From positions 2,480,001 through 2,544,000 of the forward strand of contig NC_052027.1 in assembly GCF_015832195.1 (NCBI RefSeq): 64,000 nucleotides of DNA, in the 5' to 3' direction. Under the pieces are notes generated by a model. That model saw nothing but the letters and a program-made list of their open reading frames with translations. It was not told the DNA's origin and made no database searches. The translations under genes and the position numbers were made by a program. Shown in pieces: positions 48,149 to 60,559 of the stretch (position 1 is its first letter; each line of letters starts with the position of its first letter). The DNA comes from Motacilla alba alba. Taxonomy: Eukaryota > Chordata > Aves > Passeriformes > Motacillidae.

Positions 48149-49148
48149 NNNNNNNNNNNNNNNNNNNNNNNNNNNNNNNNNNNNNNNNNNNNNNNNNNNN
48201 NNNNNNNNNNNNNNNNNNNNNNNNNNNNNNNNNNNNNNNNNNNNNNNNNNNNNNNNNNNNNNNNNNNNNNNNNNNNNNNNNNNNNNNNNNNNNNNNNNNN
48301 NNNNNNNNNNNNNNNNNNNNNNNNNNNNNNNNNNNNNNNNNNNNNNNNNNNNNNNNNNNNNNNNNNNNNNNNNNNNNNNNNNNNNNNNNNNNNNNNNNNN
48401 NNNNNNNNNNNNNNNNNNNNNNNNNNNNNNNNNNNNNNNNNNNNNNNNNNNNNNNNNNNNNNNNNNNNNNNNNNNNNNNNNNNNNNNNNNNNNNNNNNNN
48501 NNNNNNNNNNNNNNNNNNNNNNNNNNNNNNNNNNNNNNNNNNNNNNNNNNNNNNNNNNNNNNNNNNNNNNNNNNNNNNNNNNNNNNNNNNNNNNNNNNNN
48601 NNNNNNNNNNNNNNNNNNNNNNNNNNNNNNNNNNNNNNNNNNNNNNNNNNNNNNNNNNNNNNNNNNNNNNNNNNNNNNNNNNNNNNNNNNNNNNNNNNNN
48701 NNNNNNNNNNNNNNNNNNNNNNNNNNNNNNNNNNNNNNNNNNNNNNNNNNNNNNNNNNNNNNNNNNNNNNNNNNNNNNNNNNNNNNNNNNNNNNNNNNNN
48801 NNNNNNNNNNNNNNNNNNNNNNNNNNNNNNNNNNNNNNNNNNNNNNNNNNNNNNNNNNNNNNNNNNNNNNNNNNNNNNNNNNNNNNNNNNNNNNNNNNNN
48901 NNNNNNNNNNNNNNNNNNNNNNNNNNNNNNNNNNNNNNNNNNNNNNNNNNNNNNNNNNNNNNNNNNNNNNNNNNNNNNNNNNNNNNNNNNNNNNNNNNNN
49001 NNNNNNNNNNNNNNNNNNNNNNNNNNNNNNNNNNNNNNNNNNNNNNNNNNNNNNNNNNNNNNNNNNNNNNNNNNNNNNNNNNNNNNNNNNNNNNNNNNNN
49101 NNNNNNNNNNNNNNNNNNNNNNNNNNNNNNNNNNNNNNNNNNNNNNNN
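48149..49148. other. Assembly gap, exactly 1000 N
   Basis: One thousand unknown bases. The round number suggests a placeholder or rounded estimate. The gap lies between an LTR-like edge and a 16-bp tandem repeat. Apparent open frames across it are meaningless. Confidence 1.
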
Positions 49149-49150
49149 GC

Positions 49151-49182
49151 CCATCAGCTGGGAGCACCATCAGCTGGGAGCT
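49151..49182. repeat. 16-bp tandem repeat at the gap edge
   Basis: Two copies of CCATCAGCTGGGAGC(A/T) stand side by side directly at the right edge of the gap. The array may continue inside the unknown bases. Confidence 0.85.
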
Positions 49183-51240
49183 CAGGAAGAGCTGGGTTTT
49201 CTCCAGCCAACTTGGGAGATATTTAATCAGCTAATATCCAATTAAATTCTGCTCTGATGAGAACACAGACCCCTGCACCCAGCTTCAGGCACAGAGAGGG
49301 GCAGTGGCAATGAGCAGAGGTGCTACAGAGGGGCCCCTCAAGTTCTGGGGAGGTGGGGAAATAAAAAAAGGATGCAGGAGATGGATGCAGGGGCAGAGGG
49401 CTCTGAGCATCCTGGGCACAGCTTTAGTGCTGGGGCAGCGTTTGGTAGACTCTGTTTGCCTCTAAAAGATGGGGCACAGAGCTGATCTGACAACTCTTTA
49501 TGGAAACACTTTAGGAAATATTTCAGGGCAAAAGCCACTTCAATCTGTGCAGTCCATGAGCCCGAGAGGAGCTCGCCATAAGGCTCGTTCTTGTCTGGGT
49601 GATTCTGTTTCCACCCCCCTGAAGGCAGAACTATTAACCAGCCATGAGATCTTTATTGTTTTTGTGTCAGTGCTGGAGGAAAGGATCCTGCACAAAATGC
49701 TTGTTAAGAGGGAGAGGCTGTTCTCGTGCTGCTGTGTAAGGGCTTCTATTTTTTTGGGTTTTTTTTTTTCATTTTTATTGAGTTGTTTGTTGTTTATTTT
49801 TAATGTAGACTTTGCAGAACACGTTTCTGCAGCTGCAGATCATTTTCTCTTGTGTAATTGAATTATGAAGCTGCTCCAGGGTCAGCAGAATGGCTGATTT
49901 CTGTACCAGTGCAGCCCAAATCCTGGTCTCACTACTCACATTGAGCAGCACCACACTCAGCATGCGGCCTCTCTGAAGCATCTACCTGCAAAGTCTGCTG
50001 CTGCTGCTGGGAATTAAATTGGTGCTCCCTAATAAATGGAATCACAGCACAGGCTGCAGAAAATCCAAAGGGGTAAAAGAGGTCTGGGTGGATGGAAAAA
50101 ATCCAGGTGCACTTGGCTGCAAATGACCTCAAGCTTTGCTCATTCCAAAAGAGCAAACCAAAGAGAAAATACCAAAAATCAGCAGTAAACTTTAGGAAAA
50201 GCTCTAATGGATGGGCTGAATTCCTGTGCATTAATAGAATCCCTTTTTGTTTCAAATAGCTGCTGCAAAACTTTTGCCACCCAGAATGAAACTGTTCACT
50301 TCCTAAAACCGTTTTTTTTTCAGTTTCCAGTGCTGAAATCTCTTGAAACTTTGTGTGTGCTATAATAGAAGAAGGTTCCCTGCAACACATCAATGTTATA
50401 TCCTGATTCTTTATATATCCTGGCTCTTCCTTAAGCTCTGTTCTGCACTGCTTGCCTTAGCAAAAAAAGGAAGATTTTGGGTCTGCTCTCTGCAGCCTTT
50501 TCTCCACAAACAAAAAAGAGATAATGATGAGGTAAATCACTGATGTCAGATCATGTCACTGTGTTACTCTGAGAAGGGAAAAGTGGTGTTAACCAGAGAG
50601 TTTACAAGTCATACAAGCTAGAGGGCAATTAAGCATGAGGATTGCTAATCAGGCATTGAGTAATAAAGCAATGAATGAGCTGAAGGAAATGTGGGAATCC
50701 AAAGCACGTTGTGTACACTCATCTGGAGCTCCCTGAGAGCAGGAGTCTGGCACTGCCATCATTTTGTCCCTGTAAAGCAAACATCTGCCTTGCTGGGATT
50801 GAAAAGCAGCACTGCCTGCTGTGGGTGGGACTTATTCTAGGGAATATTATCCAGGAAAAAGAGTGGAATTTGTCCTCCTGACCTGATTGCTCTGGTTTCC
50901 CTGGTAGTCCTTGGCAGCAAACGGATCCTCCAAGGATACAGTGAAACATCCCTCTCCACCTGAGTGCCTGCATTTCAGGAAGGAAAACCTTTGGAGGCTT
51001 TTATATCTTCCCTCTAACTCTAACTTTGGCATAAATAATACTCAGAGTTAAGGAGGCCAGTCCTTAGTCCCAGTTTACACCCTGGAATGGGAATTACACC
51101 CTGTGTGAGTCAGGCTGCCAGTGCACCTCTGAGGGGTATTCAGCCCCTGTCAGGAAACTGAATTTCCAGCTGGTTGGATTTTCCTGACAAACCTCTCACA
51201 CTGGGAAACGTTGATATGTCACAAATACTCTCAAAAATAC

Positions 51241-51262
51241 CATTATTATTATTATTATTATT
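51241..51262. repeat. (ATT)n microsatellite
   Basis: About seven ATT units in an A+T-rich context. Confidence 0.95.
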
Positions 51263-52118
51263 ACTTTTTTACTAGCATTAGTAATATTAATGGTGCTTGC
51301 TGCTGATGGGTTTCTTCTCTATTATATCCCAAGGAGGAAGACTGATTTTTTTATTTTTTAATTTAAAAATGTTTTCTGGATGTAAAAATTCCTCTCTCTG
51401 CTGTGGTTTCTGTGACTTGGAGCAGATGGTTGAGGGATATTTCCTGCCTAAGGAGGAATATTTTGGGATGGTGAGGTGAGGGGTGTGGCAGTGAGCTTTT
51501 AAAGAGCTCCATCACTTAATTCAAGGTCCAAGCATCAAAGTGTTCTGAGATTCTTTTTGATCTCCTCATAAGGAATTTTGCTATATGAACGGAATTCTCA
51601 AACAAAAAAATCTGCCCACCGACTTCCACGGAGCTTTCTGATTTTGGAATCTTGCTCTACCTTAAAAATAATTACAGCTCTTCGTATCTCCTGCTGAATA
51701 TCCTCCCCATTCAGCCGAGGTACAGCCATGGAAGGAGCAATTAAAGCAAGCTGAGAGGAAGAGCAACGTGGGCTCTGTGTGTGGGATGGTTTCCAGGTGG
51801 GATGGCTTTCATAAGTGCCTTAAAAAACATTCTGCCACATGGCTCTTTAGAGGCCTCCCCACAGAAGCAGCTCAATTATTCATTCAGAGCAGAAACTGTT
51901 TTATTACATGTCTTGTAGTTCCAATGGTTCCACTGAAATGTGGGACACTCTGCTCTCAACAAGGTTCTGGTATTTGCATTTGTACTTGCACTTGTCCTGT
52001 GGAGCAGTAAAAGAGTTGCCAACACCAGCTGGGAGAGAGGAATATCATTAGCACATATTTTGTTTTGTATCTTCAAGGTTAGTACAAATCACAAAATCTC
52101 TGCAGCTGAAATAGAGGG

Positions 52119-52140
52119 AAAAAAAAAAAAAAAAAAAAAA
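52119..52140. repeat. A homopolymer
   Basis: A run of about 22 A following GAGGG. No retrocopy or LINE sequence is recognisable upstream of it. Confidence 0.95.
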
Positions 52141-55100
52141 GCACAGCTCTGGAATGAAACTTATTTTTCAAATCAGTCAGAAAAATTTGAAGATTAGACA
52201 GAACATTTGCCTGTGGCCCAGGGGAAGATCGCTGTAGTATGGCACTGTCTCGCTCTGAGTTTGTTTTCAACCTTCCTGCAAAATGGCTTTTTCTGCCCCA
52301 AAATCTGTATTTTCCACTCTCAGGCTGTCAGAAGGGCTGACGGAAACCTGAGAAATGCACAGCCCATCCCTGGTGTCCCTCTGCCACCTCTCCCCACCTG
52401 GGGGACGCTGAGGACCTGCACTCAGGGTCCTGGCTTCCCCTCCACATGCTACCAGGGTTCTAGCCAGCTTTTATGTGGATATCCAGCTGAGAGCTGGGAT
52501 TTATACCTGATTTGGGCTAAAAAAAAAAATTTAAAAATTAGGAAATTAAGAAAAATGAAGCTTCCCCCTTCATATCAAGCAGGAAGTTGTGTAAATCCAA
52601 ATGAATTTTGTGCCGTGAAGGTCCAGGGTGGGATGTGGGGCTGTGAGGTCCCACAGTCTGGCACTGCACGAGCAGTGAATGATTTCCAAAGGTTTTCCTT
52701 GAGCTAACATTGACTTAATTGTGTAACACATTCCATATTACCATATGTACACATTAGCGAGGCTCTTGATTATTTCCTAATTTGAATTTCTCCAGCGGTT
52801 CTCCAAAGGGCACTAATTCAGGATCACTGGAAAGATGAAGTTGCTGAGCACCACAACTGCCTGGATATCTCCCCATTTATCCATAACTGTGCAGAATGCC
52901 CTGTTAATTGTGGTCAGTGTTTACAGAGGCAATGAGTGTGATTTCAAATTGCTCTGCTCTATTTTCAAATGGGATTAATTAGGTTATGATTCCTCACAAA
53001 GCCACTGCGTTTGGCCGGGCTCGTTTGTCGGCAAACCAGCAAATGAATCATCTCATCAAACACTCAAACATCTCATCACCCATTAATTCTGCCAGGCCAT
53101 GTCCTGCAGGGAGGCTGAACCTTCATCTCAAGGGCAAGGCTGAGCTAGGAGCTCTTCCAGGGGGATGTGGTGGTCTCCAGTTGGGATAACACCCTGGAGG
53201 GAGCAGGGATGGGTTTGCTGCTGTGCCACTCCTCATTTTATATCCCTGGGGAAAAGTTATCCCAGCTCTGAGCCAGCACATCTCCCTTCTCCCATGTTTA
53301 AGAGGAGATGCATAATCCCAGGGGGACATCCTCAGAGTGGCTGTCACATTATTCCATTCCCTTCATGCCATCCCAGACCAGAGGGATCCCTGAGATCTGG
53401 GATTTTTCTGTGCTTATTCTGCTCCATTATTCTGGTTTCTTCTCCAGTGTTTTGGTGCCACAAGGACCAAAAGGTCCAGGAGCTCTTCACGCATCCCGAA
53501 ATGAACAAGCAGAGCAGAAGGCCCAGCTGAAGGAGCTCTGCCTGGAGCTCGGCAGGTGTGGCTCTCCCTGGCTTGGGAATCCCATTTTCCAGCCTGATCC
53601 TCCCCAAATCACCTTCCACTCCCTGATCTGCCCCAGGAGAGCGGCAGGATGGCCCTGGCTGGTTCAGGCTGCAGGTTTATTGGAAGAAGAGAGGTGCCAC
53701 GTTCTCCCCATCAACTCCGGGGCCACGGGATCTCAGGCACACCCACAACACAAAATAACAGCAAATCTGCTCAGAGAGAGTTGAGCCTCCAGGAATTTTT
53801 CAGAGAGTGGCCCGAGGTTTTAATTTACAGCCTAATCCAAGCTCAGCTGAGCTGCAGCTCCCCGATTTCTGGCCCAGCACGGGAGCACTGCAGTCAGCAC
53901 CTCACGGTTAATGAATATGCTAATTGGGGATTTGGGGAAGGAAAGGAAGATGGGAAACCTCTGGCTAAAAGCAGCTGGGAATTGAGATGCCCTCTCCTCC
54001 GCCTGTGCTGACACAGCTTTCCTGCCACTCTTCCCATCCCTAGTCTGCACCAATCTCCTCGGAAAGGGAAATCATCATAATGAAATAAAATAAGTGTGAA
54101 TTTCAATATGGATAAAGAGCTGAGCAACCTCAAGAGAGTCCAGATCCCAATTCAGATTAAAGGCAGGAGAATTCCTCTCCTGGGGCAGGGTTCAGCTCCA
54201 TCCTCCTGGTTGTGACTGAACTCCAGCCCTGCCCAGTCCCTGCTCCTGCCTGGAGCCGCTGAGGGCTCCAAAATACTGAAGGGTCAGAGAATCCATTTTA
54301 AATGAAGACATAAATACATGTACAACTGGTAACATGATTATTTGGGGATGGCAGGTCTGACCTGACTCGATCTCATGAAATGCACAGAGGGAGAATGGCC
54401 CATGGGTGAAATTCCAGGTACTGCTCCCTTTTGGGGAAGAGAACATGATTAACACAGAGCAACACCTGGATTTTTGCATGACCCAGACATTCCTTGGATG
54501 CAACCACACTTGTAGATGGATGTGCACTGGCATTTTTTGTGCTTTATCACTTTCTTCCTGCCTTATTTTACTCAATTTCTCACGTATTGTGTATTGCAAT
54601 GTTCTCCTCTCACTAAAACATACCTAGACAGGACTGTCTCGGAAATGCATTTAATTTTTAACCACTTTCTTTGCTTTCAGACAAGTGTTTTTAGACCCTG
54701 GTGAATATGAGTTTAAATAATCCAAGTGAAACATGAATGTTTGGTGTGTAGCACATTCATAGCCCTCAGTGTCTGAAGTGAGTTTATCCAGAGGATTCTG
54801 TTCATACAGGAGGAATTGTTCTGATCAATCACCACGTACCCAGGGAGCAGAAAAGCATTGCATTTCATTTGAACCCTTCAGTGGAAGCAAGGGGACACTG
54901 CAAGGGAGCTGCTGGATATTCTGTAAGGAGTCTACAACTCTTTTTATTTATTCCCTCCCTTTTACATCCCCCAATTCCCTCAAAATTATATTAAAACATG
55001 TTTGACTCATTGTTTCCTTCCCATTAAGTATTCCTGTCTAAGGAATTATTCTGGTTTGTTTTTTTTAAATTAATAAAACTGTGTTTTTAGCAGTTTTATT

Positions 55101-56083
55101 TAAAATCACCTTGCAGGGACAAGTGTATTTAAACCCCCCTGCCCATGGGTGTGTGTCCCTCTAAATCTGTCCTGGGGACAATGTGGGTGACTTAAAGCCA
55201 AAGCTGGAGGGCAGAGGGCAGATACAAACCCAGCTCTGCCTTGAACCCATTGGGACAATTTAGGGAACTCAATTAATTCTGTAACTGTGAGGCAGGAGAG
55301 GCTCAGCCACATCCCCAGAGTGTGGGCACTGCACCACTCCAAAATTAAAATATTTTTAATTTGCAGCTCTGGAGGCCAAAAGGGAGGTTGTAAGTAACCC
55401 CAAAAGTCTCATTTCACCTGATCCTTTTTGTCACAACAGCATCCAGCACCTCAGTCCACCACAGAGAGATGCTCTTGCTGCCACTCTGAGCTCAAACCCC
55501 GATTTTACTCCAGAGAAACACATTCCAAAGAATGACTACAAGGACACACAGTGGGGATCCTGCCTCTTTTTTTCTTTTTTGTAAAATTTTTCATTTTTCC
55601 ATGTAGCAGGCAGCAATTCTCACGGAGGCCATAAAGCGGACAAGAAGAAAACGAGAGAAGGGAATTCTTTGCCACATTTATTTAGGGCTTCCTCCCATGG
55701 AGGGCAAGGAGGAAAATCCTGACATTCTATCACTCCTTGTGGAAGCGCTGACATGGAAGTGAAGACATTTCCCAGCAGAGGGACACAGGATTAGTAAGGA
55801 TGGTGCTGGAATTGTCTGGGAGAGGCCTCGGGAGGGGAAAGGCTGGAGGATTAACTGCTTTTTATCAGGGTTCTCTTTCTTAGGGTCATGGAATTGTGGC
55901 CATAAGAGGGGATGGTTTGTGCAGATTAATTTGGTGTCCCAGGCTGGGTAAGAGTGCTTGGGACCAAGGAAATGGATGAACTGTCAGCTCCCCAGAAGCT
56001 CATCACTGACCTCTCCAGGGTGGGGTAATTGATCAGGTAATTAATCAGGATGGGGAGCCTGGGATCCCCTCACCATGGGTACA

Positions 56084-56309
56084 GGATTTGCACACAGAGC
56101 TACAAACACAGCAGGGACAAACTCTGATACCTTGGAAACATTGCTAACAGAGCTCTTGGTAGAAAAATCCCAGCTCCTGCGATAGGAATTGTACCTTGGG
56201 AAATTTGCTGGCACAATTCCTCTTCGAGGAGTTGGGATTTTTGTACCAAGAGCTCTGTTAGCAATGTTTCCAAGGGATCAGCTTGGCTTGGAGCTCTGTG
56301 CACAAATCC
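56084..56309. repeat. Long near-perfect inverted repeat (hairpin)
   Basis: Core arms of 63 bases (56130-56192 and 56213-56275) are reverse complements at 57 positions, including 32 consecutive bases at the outer end of the core. The loop is 20 bases (56193-56212). Outer arms, 56084-56101 and 56291-56309, again pair at about 16 of 18 positions, with unequal unpaired DNA between outer and core arms (28 versus about 15 bases). The structure could be a miniature DNA transposon, a recent fold-back duplication, or a precursor of a small RNA. I recognise no known terminal repeat and see no clear target-site duplication. Confidence 0.92.
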
Positions 56310-58202
56310 ACCACCTTTAACCTATGGAATTCAGCGTTGCCATTCATTCAGGATTTTTACCTGCTCCTTGAACTGCAGATTCTCACTTTGGGATGTTTTT
56401 AACTTCTGATCTGCCGAGGCAGTCTGTGACTGAGATCTGGGGCTCCCTGATCTGCTCATCCCTTCCTGGAAAAGCAGCTCCAGACACAGCAGAGCACATC
56501 CAGGTGGATTTGCTGCTCCTGCCCTCTCACTCACCACTCCAGGGACTGAGAAACTCAAAAATTCAATCACAGACTGAAATATCTGTAAGGACTCCATTTG
56601 TTTTACGCATCCCTGCTTTGCCTCCTCCAGTGAAGTATTTAGAGGACTCTTAGATCCAAACTGAGCTGTAGCTCTGAGGGCTTCCAAGAGCCAGAGGCCC
56701 TGGCCAAGCCATTCCCAACCTTCCACTGGTGCCCAAATTTGCAGCAGACTCAGAGATTTGAATATTGCCTGCCTACTTTGTGGCACTCATACATTATTCA
56801 TGTAGTACAACTAAACAAGTGAGCTTTTCCAAGAAAGAAAACCACAACAAGCAAACCCCAAACCCAAATCAACCCCAAAATGAGCTTTGTGATGTTGCTG
56901 GCTGTGTTTTCCAGCCCCCATCCTTTGCTGCTGTGGTGCAGGGGGTGGAGTACACACAGACCTGGATTTGTCAACCCCTGAAATGAAAAAAAAAAAAAAA
57001 CAAAAACCCAGGGATTTGCTGAGCAGAGCAGCAGGGACCATCTGGGTCCTGCCTCCTGAGCCAGCTCTGTGCCTCCTGCCCATTGCCAGTGTCACCGCAG
57101 TGCTGGGGAGCAGTTGGATAATCTGAATTTCTGGCTGTGGCAGCAAGAGCTCTGTCCAAGGCTGTGGTTACCCTGCCATGGGCAGTGGATTCTCCACTCC
57201 TCTGCAGCCCTTCCCAAAGCTGGAAGCTGCATTCCCATGGCTCATAAACCCCCCCCAGCTCTCCAAGAGCTGCCCCTGCAGGCTGAGCACCCCACGATGC
57301 TCAGTCAGAGGGGCAGGAGCTGTCACCAAGGGTTTGGTGGCACACCAGGCTGGCAGCTGGAGGGAAAAGCTCAGGGAAATTTGAGTTTCACGGATTTAAT
57401 TCACCCGTCTCACAACTCAGGCTCTTCAAAGGGGGAAAAACTCACCACAAGTCTTAATTAATATGCCATGAGCCTGCTAAATGAAGCACTTTAGGATATT
57501 ACCTGAACCTGATCACTTAATGGAGCAGCAGGTGAAGAGCAGGGAGCTTTTGGAAGGGAAATTCAGGCTCCTCCTTTCCAGAGGTGCTGCTGGCAGCAAG
57601 GTCAGGGCTCTTGAGCAATTTGCTGGCTCCCAGTGAGATGCTGCATCACTAAACCTTCCTTTGTGGGAATCATCTGTAGGAATGAGCCCTGATGTTGGTG
57701 TTACAAAAATGAGTTTTTTATACAGTCATAGCACAAAATGTTCAGAGTTTCATACTTTTATTGGGTTTTACACTCACCGTTTTTGCTATTAAAATTCATT
57801 ATTTTTACGTACACAAAGCAATGCACAATTCTATGCTGCACAATTCCCCTTTTCCTTTACACCAACTGCTTTTCACACATATCCCTTCACTTAAAACCCC
57901 CCAAAAAATCACTGTTTGAGTGTGTGTTCTCCTTCCTCCCACCCTGCCCTCCAGCTGGGACATCTCTGCTGCATTTCAAGGTCCTGCTCGGGAATGTCCT
58001 GGCTGCTGGATGCTGCACAAACAGAGATAAAGAGAAGCGCCTGCTCCGGGGAGATAAAAGCACCCTCGGGCAGCATTTTGCCCTCCAGGTGAGCCTGCAG
58101 AGGTGAAACCCCACCCGCAGAGCCACTTGGATTTGGGAGGTGACAATCTGGCCTCAGGAGACTTCGTGGCGATGAGCAGCTGAAGGGTCTTAATTTCTTT
58201 AA
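56310..58202. other. Unique non-coding sequence
   Basis: No supported gene. An A-run lies at 56985-57000. The 151-residue minus frame at 56331-56786 and 130-residue plus frame at 57069-57461 have no recognisable domain. Confidence 0.45.
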
Positions 58203-59015
58203 TTGAAAATGGATCTATCTTGTTTTATAGATATTACTATATTATTATTCCATATATATTATTATTACTATTACATATATAGCAAAGATATTATTCTATC
58301 TTTAATAGAATAAATTAATAATTGATCTCTCTTGTTTTATAGATAATACTATATTATTATTATTCCATATATATTATTATTACTATTACATATATAGCAA
58401 AGATATTATTCTATGTTTAATAGAATAAATTAAAAATGGATCTATCTTGTTTTATATATTCCTATATTATTTTTATTACAGATATAATGATAAAATAAAT
58501 ATACATATAGTAGTATTATAATATTATTACATACATACATATACATACATAATATTATTACTATTACATAGATAGGAGAGATATTATTCTATTTTCAATA
58601 GAATAAATTTTAAATGGATCTCCCTTGTTTTATAGATATTACTATATTATTATTATTATTATTACTATTCCATATATATTATTATTACTATTACATATAT
58701 AGGAAAGATATTATTTTAAATAGAATAAATTTAAAATGGATCTCTCATTTTATATATTACTGTATTATTATTACTACAGATATAATGATCAAATAAATAC
58801 ACATATAATATTATTATACTATTATTACATACATATACATACATAATATTATTACATATGTAGGAGAGATATGATTCTATTTTCAATAGAATAAATTTTA
58901 AATGGATCTATATTGTTTTATATATATTACTTTATTATTATTATTATAATTACATATGTAGTAATAATAATATAATAAATCTACATGTACATATATATAT
59001 TTATTATATTATAAA
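58203..59015. repeat. A+T-rich tandem array with short and long units
   Basis: Six units each start near a (G)GATCT(A/C)(T/C)CTTGTTTTATA-type block (58211, 58323, 58438, 58616, 58738, 58904). Spacings are about 112, 115, 178, 122 and 166 bases. Short units carry CCATATATATTATTATTACT; long units carry GATATAATGAT(A/C)AAATAAAT and tracts of ACATACATA. Most units end with AATAGAATAAATT. The order suggests a short-plus-long dimer of about 290 bases amplified as a block, after an extra short unit. The 60-residue frame inside is an artefact. Confidence 0.9.
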
Positions 59016-59271
59016 GTGATATAGTGAAAGGACAAGGGCAATGATTTTAAAGTGATAGAGGGAGGATTTAAATCAGATTTTGGGCAGAAAATCTTTACTC
59101 AGAGGGTGGCAGGCCCTGGCACAGTGTGCCCCTGGATCCCTGGCAGTGCCAAGGCCAGGCTGGACACTGGGGCTGGAGCAGCCTGGGACAGGGGAAGGTG
59201 TCCCTGCCATGGCAGGGGTGGCACTGGTGGGATTTAAGGTCCCTCCCAACCCAAACCATTCTGTGATTCTA
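59016..59271 (+). mobile_element. CR1 LINE fragment, sense
   Basis: GTGATATAGTGAAAGGACAA, GGCAATGATTTTAAAGTGAT, TCAGATTTTGGGCAGAAAAT, GGATCCCTGGCAGTGCCAAG, CATGGCAGGGGTGGCACTGG and CCCAACCCAAACCATTCTGT GATTCTAG. A well-preserved 3' end whose 5' truncation coincides with the end of the A+T-rich array. Confidence 0.95.
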
Positions 59272-59739
59272 GAACAAAATGAAGTTTGAGCATTGGGAGG
59301 GGTCAGAACTGAAACTCAGTGACTAAACAATTTTTTAGGGGCTCGGAGAATTAAAAGGCACATCTGTTAATAGAATTCATGGCCATTGTAATAACTCGTC
59401 ATAAACAATAAATAGTCCTTTTGCTCAGACAGAATACCTGCACTCCACAATACCGAGAGCTCAGAATTTTACTGTGGGCAGCAAGTCCTGCAGGGATTTT
59501 GGATGAACCCATCTCTGCCGCCAGCTGGCGAGGTTTGTGTGTGTGTCACACCCAGCGCAGGGATTAGAGCCTGGACTGATCGTTCTCTGAAGGGCAGCAC
59601 TTGAGAGGTGTTTGTTGAACAAACATGTCCTGCGAACCATCCTCAGCAAGGTCTGATCAACACCAGGGAGGGGACAGCCTGCCCTGCCTGCTCCCTGAGC
59701 GGGGACAGGAGGCTCAGCGCCTCACTCCGGGGGCAATTT

Positions 59740-60020
59740 TGTCGGTAATCACAATTAATTCTCATTAATTGCTCACATCGTGGTGGGGAAAAACCAAATT
59801 CCCAATGTAATGCTCGGCTATAGGAGTCCTGGATGCCCATGGACTGCTGACAACCCCTCACCCATCCCCGATTTTAATGATCAGTAATCGTAAAATCCCT
59901 CAAGGAAAACTTTCGCCTTCCTTATCAGCTTTATTGCAGATATCGATTAAAAAGGGGCAAACATGAATTAACACCATTAGGTTGACACTCCCATAATTAA
60001 GCGAGAGGATTGGCCTAAAG
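59740..60020. promoter_or_regulatory. Candidate conserved non-coding block
   Basis: GGTAATCACAATTAATTCTC, ATTAATTGCTCACATCG, TTTTAATGATCAGTAATCG, CAGATATCGATTAAAAAGG and CCCATAATTAAGCGAGAGG give a dense set of homeodomain-like and ATCGAT-type sites with scattered CpGs. The block is repeat-free. Function is inferred from composition only. Confidence 0.3.
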
Positions 60021-60159
60021 CTGCCCAGGGAACTTTAAGAGGGTTTTTTCTTTCCTCTCTCCCTCATTTCCCCCCGGGAAAGCCCATCCTGATGATGCGG
60101 TGATGGGTGCGCTCCTCTTCCAGTTCCTTTCCCATTGCTGAGTTTAAATGTTCCAAGTT

Positions 60160-60250
60160 TTTTTTTGTTCGTTTGCTTGCTTGTTTTATGGGGTTTTTTT
60201 GTTTGTTTGTTTGTTTGTTTATGTTTTGGTTTGGTTTGGGATTTTTTTTT
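60160..60250. repeat. GTTT-rich simple repeat
   Basis: Tandem GTTT units (GTTTGTTTGTTTGTTTGTTT) within a longer T- and G-rich stretch with TTGCTTGCTTG and GGTTTGGTTTGGG variants. Confidence 0.9.
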
Positions 60251-60559
60251 CCTTTTCCTCGGGAAGTTGTAGCACAGGAATCAGGCGGTGGATGCTGAAG
60301 AACTTTATTTAAAGAAAAATGACCCCAGGAAGATCAGCGTGGGTACTCGTGAGCTGCCGGGCATGGAAAAAAAAAAAAAAAAAGGTAATACACGCTCAAA
60401 AATGCATCGAAGCCCTTTGGTCTGCACTTTTAATTTGGTTTACAGCAAAGTTCCCAGCTGGAGCTGTCTCATTTCCCATCCTGGACCCGTCCTGCTCAAA
60501 GGCATCGCCCCCAAGAGCCAGCCCGGGTTTGCTGCTGGGATTTCCCAGCTAATTCAGCT

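Larger units (their letters stand above)
49183..56083. other. Mostly unique non-coding sequence
   Basis: About 6.9 kb without a supported gene. Simple repeats: ATT run (51241-51262), A-run (52119-52140). Frames of up to 166 residues (52207-52707, plus; 53308-53784, plus; 49932-50393, minus) contain no recognisable domain and are not flanked by consistent splice sites that I could identify. A single small exon of an unknown gene could be missed. Confidence 0.45.

Noticed and set aside
48029..49234. Very long frames of about 400 residues on both strands
   Set aside because: They consist almost entirely of the 1000 unknown bases of the assembly gap.
52207..52707. 166-residue plus-strand frame
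   Set aside because: No recognisable domain, and the composition changes along its length. A run of A (52520-52530) gives a lysine stretch. No supporting splice or promoter structure.
53308..53784. 158-residue plus-strand frame with overlapping 121- and 120-residue frames
   Set aside because: Several frames on both strands are open over the same G+C-richer stretch, as expected by chance when stop codons are rare. No family is recognised.
56100..56303. Minus-strand frame across the hairpin
   Set aside because: It is a by-product of the inverted repeat; the two halves are translations of complementary arms.
57160..57200. CCCTGCCATGGGCAGTGG as a CR1 trace
   Set aside because: Only one short CR1-like word; surrounding sequence does not follow the element.
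58614..58796. Leucine- and tyrosine-rich frame resembling a membrane peptide
   Set aside because: It is a translation of ATT and TAT repeats in the A+T-rich array.
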